Origin: CAMDBL01 sp964498125
GTDB taxonomy: Bacteria > Pseudomonadota > Alphaproteobacteria > Rhizobiales > Hyphomicrobiaceae
Assembly: GCA_964498125.1 (NCBI GenBank)
Contig: CAZCGE010000097.1
Coordinates: 31,645 to 95,644, forward strand
Direction: 5' to 3'
DNA: 64,000 nt
In this document: piece by piece, positions 41,479 through 49,957 of the stretch
How positions within the stretch are numbered: the stretch's first letter is position 1
Layout: every line of letters starts with the position of its first letter
Program-made: the position numbers and the translations under genes
Notes under the pieces: model-generated
Seen by the model: only the letters and a program-made list of their open reading frames with translations
Database searches by the model: none
Told to the model about the DNA's origin: nothing

Positions 41479-41572
41479 GCCGCCTTATAGCCGGTGACGA
41501 GGCCGGCGGCAAAGCGATCAACGCGCCGCGTGATGACCCGCGTAGCGCCTGCGATGGGACCGACCGCTCCGT

Positions 41573-41854
41573 TCACCAATGCCGACGGTAGTGGTGATGC
41601 CGATAATGCCGGCGAGGGGCGTAGGACGCGTAATAGACCGGCCGGTAGCCATAGTGGTGATAGGGCCGGTGATGGTAATAGGCGTGATGCCGGCGGCGAT
41701 GCTGGCTGGCCAGGATGGCGCCGATGGCAATCCCACCAATCAGCGCGGCGGCAAAGGGGGCACCCGAGCGACGTGCTGCAGCCGGCTCGGACCCAATCGT
41801 CAGTGCTGCGCTGCCCAACAGCACCGCGAGCATCACGGTAATGGCCTTCATCAT
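41573..41854 (-). CDS. Small exported His/Tyr/Arg-rich protein
   Basis: A 93-residue protein starting MMKAITVMLAVLLG, with GGAGG 6 nt upstream of ATG 41854. A signal peptide is followed by a glycine/alanine hydrophobic stretch (FAAALIGGIAIGAILA) and a tail made almost wholly of His, Tyr and Arg. Such proteins are common and uncharacterised in Hyphomicrobiales. The tail may bind metals, which is only inference. Confidence 0.75.
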   Translation of the reverse strand: MMKAITVMLAVLLGSAALTIGSEPAAARRSGAPFAAALIGGIAIGAILASQHRRRHHAYYHHRPYHHYGYRPVYYASYAPRRHYRHHHYRRHW

Positions 41855-42007
41855 GGTCGCCTCCATCAGCTTGCGCCCGACGCCGGCATCGAGCGCCTTT
41901 CTCCGGCTCCAGCCTTGATCTCCGACGACGCGCCGCCGAGCCAACCGCGCGTCGACGCCAGCGTGGCAGTGAATTTCGCCCGCATCATGACACGATCCTG
42001 ACGCCAT

Positions 42008-43000
42008 TCACTCCGCTTTGACATTGTGCTCGCGCACGACCCGGCCCCACAGCTCCAGCTCGCTGTTGACGTAGGCCTGCGACGCCTCGATCGACAGCAT
42101 CGCGGCGGGATGCGCCTCGACATTGCTCTTGGCATAATTCTCCAGCACCTTCGCATCGGCCAGGGCTTCGCGCAGGGCGGCGTTGAGCTGATCGAGAATG
42201 GGTCGCGGCGTCGCCGCCGGCGCAAACATCGCGTGCCAGAAGGGCCGCTCCAGCTGCTTGTGGCCGAGTTCGCCGAAGGTCGGCACGTTCGGCAGTACCT
42301 CGCTGCGTTTCGAGCCCTGGGTGGCAAACGCCTTGAGCTTGCCGGCCTTGATCAGCGGCGTGGCGACGGCGGCGCTGACCGAGGCGATATCGATGTGACC
42401 GCCGAGCATGTCGTTCACAGCCGGCGCGATGCCGCGGTAGGAGATGGCGCTGATCTCGACGCCGCCCATTGCCTTGGTGTGCATCAGCGTCGTCAGATGC
42501 CCCGAGGTGCCGGGCCCGGGATGGGCGTATTTGACCGGTCTGCCTGGTCCCTTGATCCAGGTTTCCAGCTCGGCATAGGTGTTGGCCGGCAGGTTCTCGC
42601 GGCCGCAAAGCAGGGAGGCGCTGTGATTGACCAAGCCGATGGTGATGAAATCCTTGGCCGTGTCGAAATTGAGCTTGGCGTAAATTGCCGGCGTGATGGC
42701 GAAGCCGGTCTGGTGAATCAGCAGGGTGTAGCCGTCGGGCGCGGCGCGGGCGACGCGGGCCATGCCGATGGTGCCGCCAGCGCCCGCTACCGTTTCGATG
42801 ACGATCGACTGACCGAGACTGGCCGACATGCGCTCGATGACGAGACGCGCCGCCACATCGGCTGGGCCGCCGGCCGATGACGGCACGATCAGTGTGATGG
42901 GTCGATTGGGAAAAGGTTGGGCCTGGAGGTTGCCAGCCCAACCCAGGGCGAGCGCGAACGTGGCGGATATGACCAATCCGACGCGTGATCCCGGGGCCAT
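42008..43000 (-). CDS. Bug/TctC-family periplasmic solute receptor
   Basis: A 330-residue tripartite-tricarboxylate (Bug) receptor. From ATG 43000, with GGGAGGTG just upstream, it starts with a signal peptide (VGLVISATFALALGWAG). The mature part has PNRPITLIVPSSAGGPADVAARL, GAGGTIGMARVARAAPDGYTLL and HIDIASVSAAVATPLI, all typical of Bug proteins. No TctA/TctB membrane genes are adjacent, which is usual for this expanded family. The ligand is unknown. Confidence 0.93.
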   Translation of the reverse strand: MAPGSRVGLVISATFALALGWAGNLQAQPFPNRPITLIVPSSAGGPADVAARLVIERMSASLGQSIVIETVAGAGGTIGMARVARAAPDGYTLLIHQTGFAITPAIYAKLNFDTAKDFITIGLVNHSASLLCGRENLPANTYAELETWIKGPGRPVKYAHPGPGTSGHLTTLMHTKAMGGVEISAISYRGIAPAVNDMLGGHIDIASVSAAVATPLIKAGKLKAFATQGSKRSEVLPNVPTFGELGHKQLERPFWHAMFAPAATPRPILDQLNAALREALADAKVLENYAKSNVEAHPAAMLSIEASQAYVNSELELWGRVVREHNVKAE

Positions 43001-43503
43001 GACACCTCCCTTGACGTGCTGCAATGCGTGCGCACCTGGCTGAGCCTGAGCCATCTGCCTGCACACGTCAACACCAGGACGTGCAATGGCAACTGAACGT
43101 GCAAAGGGATGGCCGGTCACCTGCACCGCATGCCGTGGCGCATCGTGGCGCCTCGAGTCATGCCGGCATATGGATGGCGGGATTGAGCGATGCACCACGT
43201 CTTCGTGCTTGCAATTCGGGCCCCGTTTTGGCTTAGTGGCGCCTGGACCACAGCAACAGCCAACCGCGCCATCGCCCCATGCGCCTTGCCGCCGACAGTG
43301 CCGCTCGCCCACAGCCACGTGCCACGCACGCGAGCCTCGGTCTGTTGTGCGTTCTCATTCCCGGCCTGCTGCTTAGTTGCCCCTGAGCCTTGGCAGTCCC
43401 GCGCACCGCGCCGGGACGGGCGCTCAGGGGATGGTTTCACCGCACCGCCAGTCAGGCCCGCGCCGGCCAATTTGCCCGGCAGCATGTTCCAAGGATCAGC
43501 TTC
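43001..43503. other. leuA upstream region
   Basis: A 503-nt GC-rich divergent spacer between the Bug receptor and leuA. I see no gene. Its main feature is a strong nested hairpin at 43380-43430 in the presumed leuA leader. An AAGGA site at about 43490 serves the leuA start. Confidence 0.5.
43380..43430 (+). promoter_or_regulatory. Nested hairpin in the leuA leader
   Basis: CCCCTGAGC (43380-43388) pairs with GCTCAGGGG (43422-43430). GTCCCG (43396-43401) pairs with CGGGAC (43412-43417) inside it. The structure ends 73 nt before the leuA ATG. It may be part of an attenuator or a translation-control element. No T-run or leucine-rich leader peptide is evident. Confidence 0.45.
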
Positions 43504-45069
43504 ATGTCGTCCCCCACCGATACCCCCACCCCGGCCGACCGCGTCGTGATTTTCGATACGACGCTGCGCGATGGCGAGCAGTGTCCCGGCGCCACCATGA
43601 CCTTCGAGGAGAAGATCGAGGTTGCCGATTTCCTCGACGCCATGGGCGTCGACATCATCGAGGCCGGCTTCCCGATCGCCTCCGAGGGTGACTTCGAGGC
43701 CGTCGCGGCCATCGCCAAGCGGATCAAGCGGTCGGTGGTGGCGGGCTTGGCGCGTGCCGGCGACGCCGACATCGACCGCGCCGGCGAGGCGGTGAAGAAT
43801 GCGAAGTTCCCGCGCATCCACACCTTCCTGTCGACCTCGCCGGTGCACATGAAATGGAAATTGCAGAAGACGCCCGAGGAGGTGCTGGCGATGGTGACGC
43901 GCTCGGTGGCGCGCGCGCGCAACCTGGTCGACAACGTCGAGTGGAGCGCGGAGGACGGCACGCGCACTGAATTCGACTTCCTGTGCCGCTGCGTCGAGGC
44001 CGCCATCAAGGCCGGCGCCACCACGATTAATATCCCCGACACGGTCGGCTACACGGTGCCGGACGAGTATTTCGCCCTGTTCAAGGCTGTGCGCGAGCAG
44101 GTTCCCAATTCGGACAAGGCGGTGTTCTCCGTACACTGCCACAACGACCTGGGCATGGCGGTGGCCAACTCGCTGGCCGGCGTCAGGGCCGGCGCCCGCC
44201 AAATCGAATGCACCATCAACGGCATCGGCGAACGGGCCGGTAACGCCGCGCTCGAGGAAATCGTCATGGCGATGAAGACGCGCGCCGACGTGCTGCCCTA
44301 CACCACCGGTATCGACGCCACGATGCTGGCGCGCGCCTCCAAGCTGGTCGCCGCCGTCACCAATTTTCCCGTGCAGTACAACAAGGCCATCGTCGGCCGC
44401 AATGCCTTCGCGCACGAGTCGGGCATCCACCAGGACGGCATGCTCAAGCATACCCAGACCTACGAGATCATGACGCCGGACTCGGTCGGCATGGGCAAGA
44501 CCTCGCTGGTGATGGGCAAGCATTCGGGGCGCAATGCCTTCCGCAGCAAGCTGAAGGAATTGGGCTACGAGCTCGGCGAGAATGCCCTCGAGGATGTCTT
44601 CAACCGCTTCAAGGGCCTCGCCGACCGCAAGAAGCACGTCTACGACGAAGACATCGAGGCCCTCGTCGACGAAGGCATCGCGCACGCCCACGACCGCATG
44701 AAAGTCGTGGCGCTGACCGTCATCGCCGGCACCATGGGGCCGCAGTCGGCGACGCTGACGCTCGACATCGATGGCCGCCAGCATACGGCGCAGGCCACCG
44801 GCAACGGCCCGGTCGACGCCACCTTCAACGCCATCAAGGCCTTGGTGCCGCACGAGGCCAAGCTGCAGCTCTTCCAGGTGCATGCCGTCACCGAGGGCAC
44901 CGACGCGCAGGCCGAGGTGTCGGTGCGGCTCGAGGAGGGCGGCCGGGTGGTGACGGGACGTGGCGCCGATACCGACACGATGGTCGCCTCGGCCCGCGCC
45001 TACCTCGCCGCACTCAACAAGCTGATGGTGAAGCGGCAGAAGACGGCGCAGGCGCAGCAGGCACCGTGA
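43504..45069 (+). CDS. leuA: 2-isopropylmalate synthase
   Basis: LeuA condenses 2-ketoisovalerate with acetyl-CoA, the first step of leucine synthesis. The 521-residue long form has VVIFDTTLRDGEQCPGATM, the metal-binding HCHNDLGMAVANS, HESGIHQDGMLKH, and a C-terminal regulatory domain (GTMGPQSATLTLDIDGRQH) for leucine feedback. ATG 43504 has AAGGA about 9 nt upstream. A diverged copy of its last 28 codons lies at 47811-47897. Confidence 0.97.
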   Translation: MSSPTDTPTPADRVVIFDTTLRDGEQCPGATMTFEEKIEVADFLDAMGVDIIEAGFPIASEGDFEAVAAIAKRIKRSVVAGLARAGDADIDRAGEAVKNAKFPRIHTFLSTSPVHMKWKLQKTPEEVLAMVTRSVARARNLVDNVEWSAEDGTRTEFDFLCRCVEAAIKAGATTINIPDTVGYTVPDEYFALFKAVREQVPNSDKAVFSVHCHNDLGMAVANSLAGVRAGARQIECTINGIGERAGNAALEEIVMAMKTRADVLPYTTGIDATMLARASKLVAAVTNFPVQYNKAIVGRNAFAHESGIHQDGMLKHTQTYEIMTPDSVGMGKTSLVMGKHSGRNAFRSKLKELGYELGENALEDVFNRFKGLADRKKHVYDEDIEALVDEGIAHAHDRMKVVALTVIAGTMGPQSATLTLDIDGRQHTAQATGNGPVDATFNAIKALVPHEAKLQLFQVHAVTEGTDAQAEVSVRLEEGGRVVTGRGADTDTMVASARAYLAALNKLMVKRQKTAQAQQAP

Positions 45070-45142
45070 GACGATGGATCGGTCCGCTGCGCCAAGCGGC
45101 GGGCCGGCTACCCTTATGGGCGAAACCATCGTAAGGTGAAGC

Positions 45143-45388
45143 ATGACCAGAGCCCAAGCCATCGACCTGATCAAGGCCAAGCTCGACGAGCTGCCGGACG
45201 AGCGCGTCGAGATGCTCGCCGAGATGGCGCAAGCCTGGAGCGGTCCCAGCGTCTACTCGACGCTCTCGGATGCCGAGAAGGCCGAAATCGACGCGGCGCT
45301 CGACGAGCTCGACCGGGGTGAGGGCGTGCCGTGGGAAACGGTAAGGGCCGACCTCGAGGCGAAGATTCACGCGCAGCAGGTGCCGTAA
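45143..45388 (+). CDS. Small helical protein, possible antitoxin
   Basis: An 81-residue acidic helical protein (LIKAKLDELPDERVEML, LSDAEKAEIDAALDELDRGEG). An AAGGTGAAG sequence precedes ATG 45143. The Asp/Glu-rich region with a DAALDELDRGEGVPWE pattern resembles RelB/ParD-type antitoxins. No toxin gene follows, so it is an orphan if the call is right. Confidence 0.65.
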   Translation: MTRAQAIDLIKAKLDELPDERVEMLAEMAQAWSGPSVYSTLSDAEKAEIDAALDELDRGEGVPWETVRADLEAKIHAQQVP

Positions 45389-45394
45389 GCGGCA

Positions 45395-46330
45395 TCACAC
45401 CTTGCCCAGCGGTTTTGCCACCTCGCGGACGGCGTCCGCGAACAGCTGGGCAACCGGGTTGAGCGTCCTGTTTTTCAATGTGACGAGCGCCAGCGGCCTG
45501 GCGGTTCCCGGCAGATCGATCGGCAAGGCTCTCAACAGCCGGCTCTTGGGCGGAAACTTCATGACGACGCGCGGCACCATGGACAAGAAGCGGCCGGTCA
45601 TCAGCAGCGCCGTGCGCAGGGGGATTGTCGAGGCCACGACGATCGGAGGCACCGCAAGCCCCTGAGAGGTGAATGCCTCGTGGACAACGCTGCCGTAAGG
45701 CTGATCCCGCAGCGGCAATGCCCAAGGCTCGCCGGTCAATTGCTGCAAGCTGGTCCGGCGCCGGCGCACGAGCGGGTTCTGAGCGCCTGCCACGACGACG
45801 TGCGGGTCCTGGAACAGCTGCTCGATATTCAGGTGGTCTCCCGCTGGCAGGTTGATGGCATGGACGACCGCGAGGTCGACCTTGCGATCAAGCACGTTCC
45901 GATATGCCGTTGCCGTGTCCGTGGCGTGGACCTGAAACGTGACGCGGGGATAGCGACGCAAAAGACGGGTGATGACGCTGCACACAAATCCCTCGGCGAC
46001 GGCGATCGCGGCGCCGACGATCAAATCACCAGCACTCGGATCCGAAAGGAACCGAATATCTTTGATCCCTTGCTGAAGCTCATCGAAAATCGCGGTCGCG
46101 CGCTTCAAGAGCGCACGACCGAACGGCGTCGCCTCAATCCCCTGCGCACTGCGATCAAGGAGCCGAACCCCGAGCGTGTGCTCGAGGTCTGCGATCGACC
46201 TCGATACGGCTGGCTGCGAAGTCGCCAGAGCCTTCGCAGCCTTGCCCATGCTGCCAGCCTGGACGACCGACATCAGGATGCGTAGGTCATGCAGGCTGAG
46301 GCGGCGCTCAATGCGACCGATCTCGTCCAT
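45395..46330 (-). CDS. LysR-family transcriptional regulator
   Basis: A 311-residue LysR regulator. The winged helix-turn-helix is at LSLHDLRILMSVVQAGSMGKAAKALATSQPAVSRSI-type positions 11-46, followed by a LysR substrate-binding domain (GDLIVGAAIAVAEGFV, VDLAVVHAI). ATG 46330 gives the standard length; ATG 46342 is possible. The longer upstream frame overlaps the divergent receptor gene and is a shadow. It is divergent from a Bug receptor gene, so it probably controls it in response to that ligand. Confidence 0.92.
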   Translation of the reverse strand: MDEIGRIERRLSLHDLRILMSVVQAGSMGKAAKALATSQPAVSRSIADLEHTLGVRLLDRSAQGIEATPFGRALLKRATAIFDELQQGIKDIRFLSDPSAGDLIVGAAIAVAEGFVCSVITRLLRRYPRVTFQVHATDTATAYRNVLDRKVDLAVVHAINLPAGDHLNIEQLFQDPHVVVAGAQNPLVRRRRTSLQQLTGEPWALPLRDQPYGSVVHEAFTSQGLAVPPIVVASTIPLRTALLMTGRFLSMVPRVVMKFPPKSRLLRALPIDLPGTARPLALVTLKNRTLNPVAQLFADAVREVAKPLGKV

Positions 46331-46339
46331 CGGGCCAAC

Positions 46340-46357
46340 CATATCGCGGTTGATATG
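46340..46357. promoter_or_regulatory. Candidate LysR operator
   Basis: CATATC and GATATG form an inverted repeat with a 6-nt centre, containing the T-N11-A arrangement of LysR binding sites. It sits in the divergent region, at the start of the regulator gene and about 130 nt from the receptor gene. Autoregulation is plausible. Confidence 0.5.
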
Positions 46358-46483
46358 TCCCCATCGGACAGTAGCATGAAGCAGATCCGATTGGAATGTG
46401 CTACCGTCCTCATTGTGGTCTCGAAGCTGCCGAAGCTCGGGTGCCGACGAGACCCCCAGCACGCTCATTCGGAGGCGCACATC

Positions 46484-47467
46484 ATGATAACGCGCCGAGC
46501 AATCCTCACATCGCTGCCCGCTGCTGTTTACTGCAACCAGATGACGGATGCTGTAGCGGAGCTCTATCCATCGCGGCCCGTCACCATGGTTGTGCCCTTC
46601 CCCGCGGGTGGGCCGACGGACACGATCGCACGTATCGTGTCGGAGCGGATGAGCACATACCTGGGGCGGCCGATCGTCATCGAGAACGTCACGGGCGCGG
46701 CCGGGACGATCGGCACCGGCAACGTCGCCCGCGCAAAACCCGACGGCTACACGCTCTGTGTCGGCTTCCTGGGCACGCACGTCCTCAATGGAGCCATTTA
46801 CAAGTTGCAGTACGATGTCGTGAAGGATTTCGAGCCCGTCACCCTGTTGGTCAGTAACCCGCAAGTGATCATTGCGAAAAAGTCCGTTCCTGCCAGAGAT
46901 TTGATGGAATTCGTCGCGTGGCTCAAGGCTAATCCGGGGAAGGCGGTACAAGGGTCGGCAGGCATAGGCAGCCCTGCGCATGTCAGCGGCGCGTACTTCC
47001 AGAGCGTCACTGGGACAACGTTTCAATTCGCGCAATACCGCGGTGCGGCCCCGGCTATGCAGGACTTGGTAGGCGGGCACATCGACCTGATGTTCGATCA
47101 GGCGCCGAACGCGCTCCCGCATGTGCGCGACGGCAATGTCAGGGCTTTTGCCGTCACCGGCAAGGCGCGACTCGCCGCCGCGCCAGACATCCCCACAGTG
47201 GACGAGGCAGGACTGCCGGGATTTCATGTCTCAGTCTGGTCTGCGATGTGGGCGCCCAAAGGCACGCCGCTGCCGATCATCGCGAAGCTCAATGCGGCGG
47301 TTGTCGATGCCTTGGCACATGAAGCCGTGCGACGACGGCTGACCGACTTGGGCCAACAGGTCCTGGCACGCGATCAGCAAACCCCTGCAGCGCTTTCCGC
47401 CTTCCAGAAGGCCGAAATCGAAAGATGGTGGCCGATCGTGAAAGCGATGAACCTCGAAGCAAAATGA
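46484..47467 (+). CDS. Bug/TctC-family periplasmic solute receptor
   Basis: A 327-residue Bug receptor. ATG 46484 has GGAGG 8 nt upstream. The N-terminus MITRRAILTSLPAAVYC has a twin-arginine-like start and a weak hydrophobic core, so it may be an unusual signal peptide. The core has PSRPVTMVVPFPAGGPTDTIA, GAAGTIGTGNVARAKPDGYTL and VGGHIDLMFDQAPNALPHV. Its LysR neighbour suggests substrate-dependent expression. No transporter membrane genes are nearby. Confidence 0.92.
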   Translation: MITRRAILTSLPAAVYCNQMTDAVAELYPSRPVTMVVPFPAGGPTDTIARIVSERMSTYLGRPIVIENVTGAAGTIGTGNVARAKPDGYTLCVGFLGTHVLNGAIYKLQYDVVKDFEPVTLLVSNPQVIIAKKSVPARDLMEFVAWLKANPGKAVQGSAGIGSPAHVSGAYFQSVTGTTFQFAQYRGAAPAMQDLVGGHIDLMFDQAPNALPHVRDGNVRAFAVTGKARLAAAPDIPTVDEAGLPGFHVSVWSAMWAPKGTPLPIIAKLNAAVVDALAHEAVRRRLTDLGQQVLARDQQTPAALSAFQKAEIERWWPIVKAMNLEAK

Positions 47468-47496
47468 CGTTCACCGAACTCTCATGTTCGGTAGCC

Positions 47497-47580
47497 GAAA
47501 TGGGGACAGCCACCATTTTTGGGCAAACGACGCTACGGTTTCACGCTCTGTGAGCGAAAATGGTGGCTGTCCCCAATTTC
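47497..47580. repeat. TGGGGACAGCCACC palindromic repeat
   Basis: An 84-nt inverted repeat. The left arm GAAATGGGGACAGCCACC runs on into ATTTT, and the right arm is its reverse complement with one extra base. A 36-nt centre separates them. This type of GGGGACAG palindrome resembles REP elements linked to RAYT transposases. It lies 29 nt after a receptor gene, and no transposase is nearby. Confidence 0.8.
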
Positions 47581-47810
47581 CCTTCATCGATCGAACGCTC
47601 GCCAGCTCACCCCGTTTGGGGATTTCGTCCCAGAACGCGACCTGTGGGAGACCTGGATACCGGGCACGCGCCTCGTCGTCTAGTATCGCTTCACCAATGA
47701 CGAGTTGCAGATCGTCCGCGTGTGGCACACGTCGCAGGACAGACAAGGATCGTAGTTACGACATGGCGTTGTCCTGTCCTCGGCGAATGCGGGCAGGCCG
47801 AGCGCTGTTT

Positions 47811-47897
47811 GTGGCCTCGGCGCGGGCCTATCTGGCCTCGCTCAACAAGCTGCTGGTCAAGCGGCAGAAGACGGTCCAGGCGCAGCAGGCGCCGTGA
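47811..47897 (+). pseudogene. Relic of a leuA 3' end
   Basis: The last 28 codons before TGA at 47895-47897 match the end of leuA (45069) at 25 of 28 residues (VASARAYLASLNKLLVKRQK against VASARAYLAALNKLMVKRQK, and so on). Nothing upstream resembles leuA, so this is a detached fragment. Differences at both silent and replacement sites suggest an old paralogue rather than a fresh duplication. Confidence 0.85.
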
Positions 47898-47992
47898 GCG
47901 GCTGGCCCGCTGCCCGCTGCTTGAAGGCGGACGACGGGCAAGCGATGTCCGGACTCCGCATGGCAGTCCGGTATCTGAGAACATAAAAACAA

Positions 47993-48021
47993 TTGACGAA
48001 CATAGAATGAACATACATGAT
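47993..48021 (+). promoter_or_regulatory. SOS promoter with LexA box
   Basis: A GAAC-N7-GAAC site (47998-48001 and 48009-48012) matches the alphaproteobacterial LexA box GTTC-N7-GTTC in reverse orientation. It sits right after a TTGACG -35 element (47993-47998) and before a weak -10 (around 48016-48021). LexA bound here would block the promoter of the dinD-like gene. Confidence 0.8.
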
Positions 48022-48133
48022 GAAGGTGTAGCGAGCCTGATGCTGTAGCATAGCGTTGGCGTTCAGCTTCAAGGCGCCGTCCACACCTCTTGGACCTTTT
48101 GACAGCACACTCGCGCAAAAGGACGCAGACGCA

Positions 48134-49018
48134 ATGACCACGAACACTGAAGTCGCGAAGCTTTTTGCCACTTTTGAAGACTGCAAGTTTGACCACCAGG
48201 GCACCGAGGCATGGCGAGCGCGCGGCCTGATGGGGCATCTGGGCTATGACAAATGGGAGAGGTTCCGCGGGTCAATCAAGCGTGCGTGGGAAAGCTGCGC
48301 GGCTGCTGGAATAGACGAAGCTGCGAACTTTCTGCTGGGTGATGGCTCTGCTCCTTGGCATCCTGACAAGATCTTTCCCGGCGCCGGGAAAGATAAGCAG
48401 CGTGGCCCCGCGCCAGAGGACGTGCTTCTGACCCGCCGAGCGGCTTACCTAGTCGCCATGAACGGCGACCCGCGAAAGGCCGAGATCGCATTCGCGCAAC
48501 AATACTTCGCGACATCAACCCGAACCCTCGAGGTCATCGAGCAGAGGCTTGCCGAAGCGGCTCGCATCCAAGCACGGGACGAACTCACGGAGACCGAGAA
48601 GAGGTTTCAAGGCGTGCTGTTCGAGCACGGCGTCGATGGACAGGGCATCGGCCGCATTCGCGGCAAAGGCGACGAGGTCCTGTTCGGCGGCAATTCCACC
48701 CAGGAGATGAAGGTCAAATGGGCCGTACCGGAAGGGCGCCCACTGGCGGACTTTGCCCCTGAGGTCGTCATCATCGCCAAGCAGCTTGGCGCCGCGATCA
48801 CGACACACAACGTCAAGGCAAATGTGTTGAGCGGTGAGGCTCGGATTGCCGCCGAGCATATCGAGAACAACACAATGGTTCGCGGCGGTCTGAAATCTCG
48901 AGGCATCGTCCCCGAGACACTCGCGGGCGAGGAAGACATCAAGAAGATCGAGCGCCAGCACGCGAGCGAGACGAAGAAGCTGACCGCACCGCCGAAGGCT
49001 AGGAAGGCTCGAGGCTGA
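48134..49018 (+). CDS. dinD: DNA damage-inducible protein DinD
   Basis: A 294-residue DinD-family protein. DinD is an SOS-induced protein that in E. coli inhibits RecA filaments. Visible family features include KFDHQGTEAWRARGLMGHLGYDKWERF at the N-terminus, with an acidic-basic helical middle, and RTLEVIEQRLAEAARIQARDE. ATG 48134 gives MTTNTEVAKLF. An intact LexA box lies about 125 nt upstream, which supports SOS control. The gene sits in an accessory stretch with repeats and gene relics. Confidence 0.92.
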   Translation: MTTNTEVAKLFATFEDCKFDHQGTEAWRARGLMGHLGYDKWERFRGSIKRAWESCAAAGIDEAANFLLGDGSAPWHPDKIFPGAGKDKQRGPAPEDVLLTRRAAYLVAMNGDPRKAEIAFAQQYFATSTRTLEVIEQRLAEAARIQARDELTETEKRFQGVLFEHGVDGQGIGRIRGKGDEVLFGGNSTQEMKVKWAVPEGRPLADFAPEVVIIAKQLGAAITTHNVKANVLSGEARIAAEHIENNTMVRGGLKSRGIVPETLAGEEDIKKIERQHASETKKLTAPPKARKARG

Positions 49019-49032
49019 ATATCATTGCCCCC

Positions 49033-49908
49033 ATGCGCCGCATTCATGCCGATCTGCTGCTCGTGGGCTGCGCCGCCATCTGGGGGCTTGCCTTCGTCTT
49101 CCAGAAGACGGCGATGGCGCATGTCGGGCCATTCCTGTTCATTGCCTGCCGGTCGTTCATCGCCGCGCTGGCGCTGTGGCCGGTGGCGCTGATCGAGGCG
49201 CGGCGCGCGCCGGCCGTCGATCGGGGGGCGATGGCGAGAATTGCTGTGTACTCGGGGATTGCCTTTTTTCTCGGCGCGGCCTTCCAGCAAGTGGGCATCG
49301 TCACGGCGAGCGTCACCAATGCCGGCTTCCTGACCGCGCTCTATGTCGTGCTGGTGCCGTTCCTGGCCTGGGCCTGGCACCGCCGGGCGCCGGGGCGCCT
49401 CGTCTGGCCAGCGGTGGCGCTGTCCTTCGCTGGCACCTGGCTGCTTGGCGGCGGCTCGCTCGGCGGACTGAGTACCGGCGATATCCTGATCGCGGCCTCG
49501 GCCGTCTTCTGGGCCGCGCACGTCATCATCGTCGGCGTATCGGGACGGCTGGCGCGACCGGTGGCGTTCACGGCGCTGCAGTTCGTCGTCGTCGGGCTGC
49601 TGGGCCTCGCCGCGACGCTCGCCTTCGAGACGCCGAGCCTTGCCGCCATTGCGGCCGCCGCGCCGCAGATCGCCTACGTTGGTTTGCTGTCGAGCGCGCT
49701 GACCTTCACGCTGCTGGCTGTCGCCATGCGGCATACGCCACCGTCCGAGGCTGCCGTGCTGGTCAGCCTGGAAACGCTGTTCGCGGCGATCGCGGGCGCA
49801 CTGCTGCTCGGGGAGCGCCTGACGCCGATCGGCTGGATTGGCGCGGCGCTGATCTTCGTGGCCACTCTGATCGCGCAACGATCCGGCCGCGCCGCCCCGA
49901 AACCGTAA
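49033..49908 (+). CDS. DMT/EamA-family transporter
   Basis: A 291-residue protein with ten predicted membrane helices in two EamA repeats. It begins DLLLVGCAAIWGLAFVFQKTA; the second repeat is ILIAASAVFWAAHVIIVGV, and SLETLFAAIAGALLLGERL lies near the end. Such carriers export amino acids or metabolites; the substrate is not predictable. It starts 14 nt after dinD on the same strand. Confidence 0.93.
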   Translation: MRRIHADLLLVGCAAIWGLAFVFQKTAMAHVGPFLFIACRSFIAALALWPVALIEARRAPAVDRGAMARIAVYSGIAFFLGAAFQQVGIVTASVTNAGFLTALYVVLVPFLAWAWHRRAPGRLVWPAVALSFAGTWLLGGGSLGGLSTGDILIAASAVFWAAHVIIVGVSGRLARPVAFTALQFVVVGLLGLAATLAFETPSLAAIAAAAPQIAYVGLLSSALTFTLLAVAMRHTPPSEAAVLVSLETLFAAIAGALLLGERLTPIGWIGAALIFVATLIAQRSGRAAPKP

Positions 49909-49957
49909 TTCGGCTCGGCTCTTGCCGGATGCGAGAGCGAGGTGCGATAGAAACGGC

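Noticed and set aside
43117..45180. A long minus-strand open frame across leuA
   Set aside because: It is rich in His/Val/Gly/Asp as expected from the antisense of a GC-rich gene, and has no recognisable domain.
47484..47897. A 137-codon ORF as a real gene
   Set aside because: It starts inside a palindromic repeat and only its last 28 codons resemble a known protein (leuA). It is best read as a relic.
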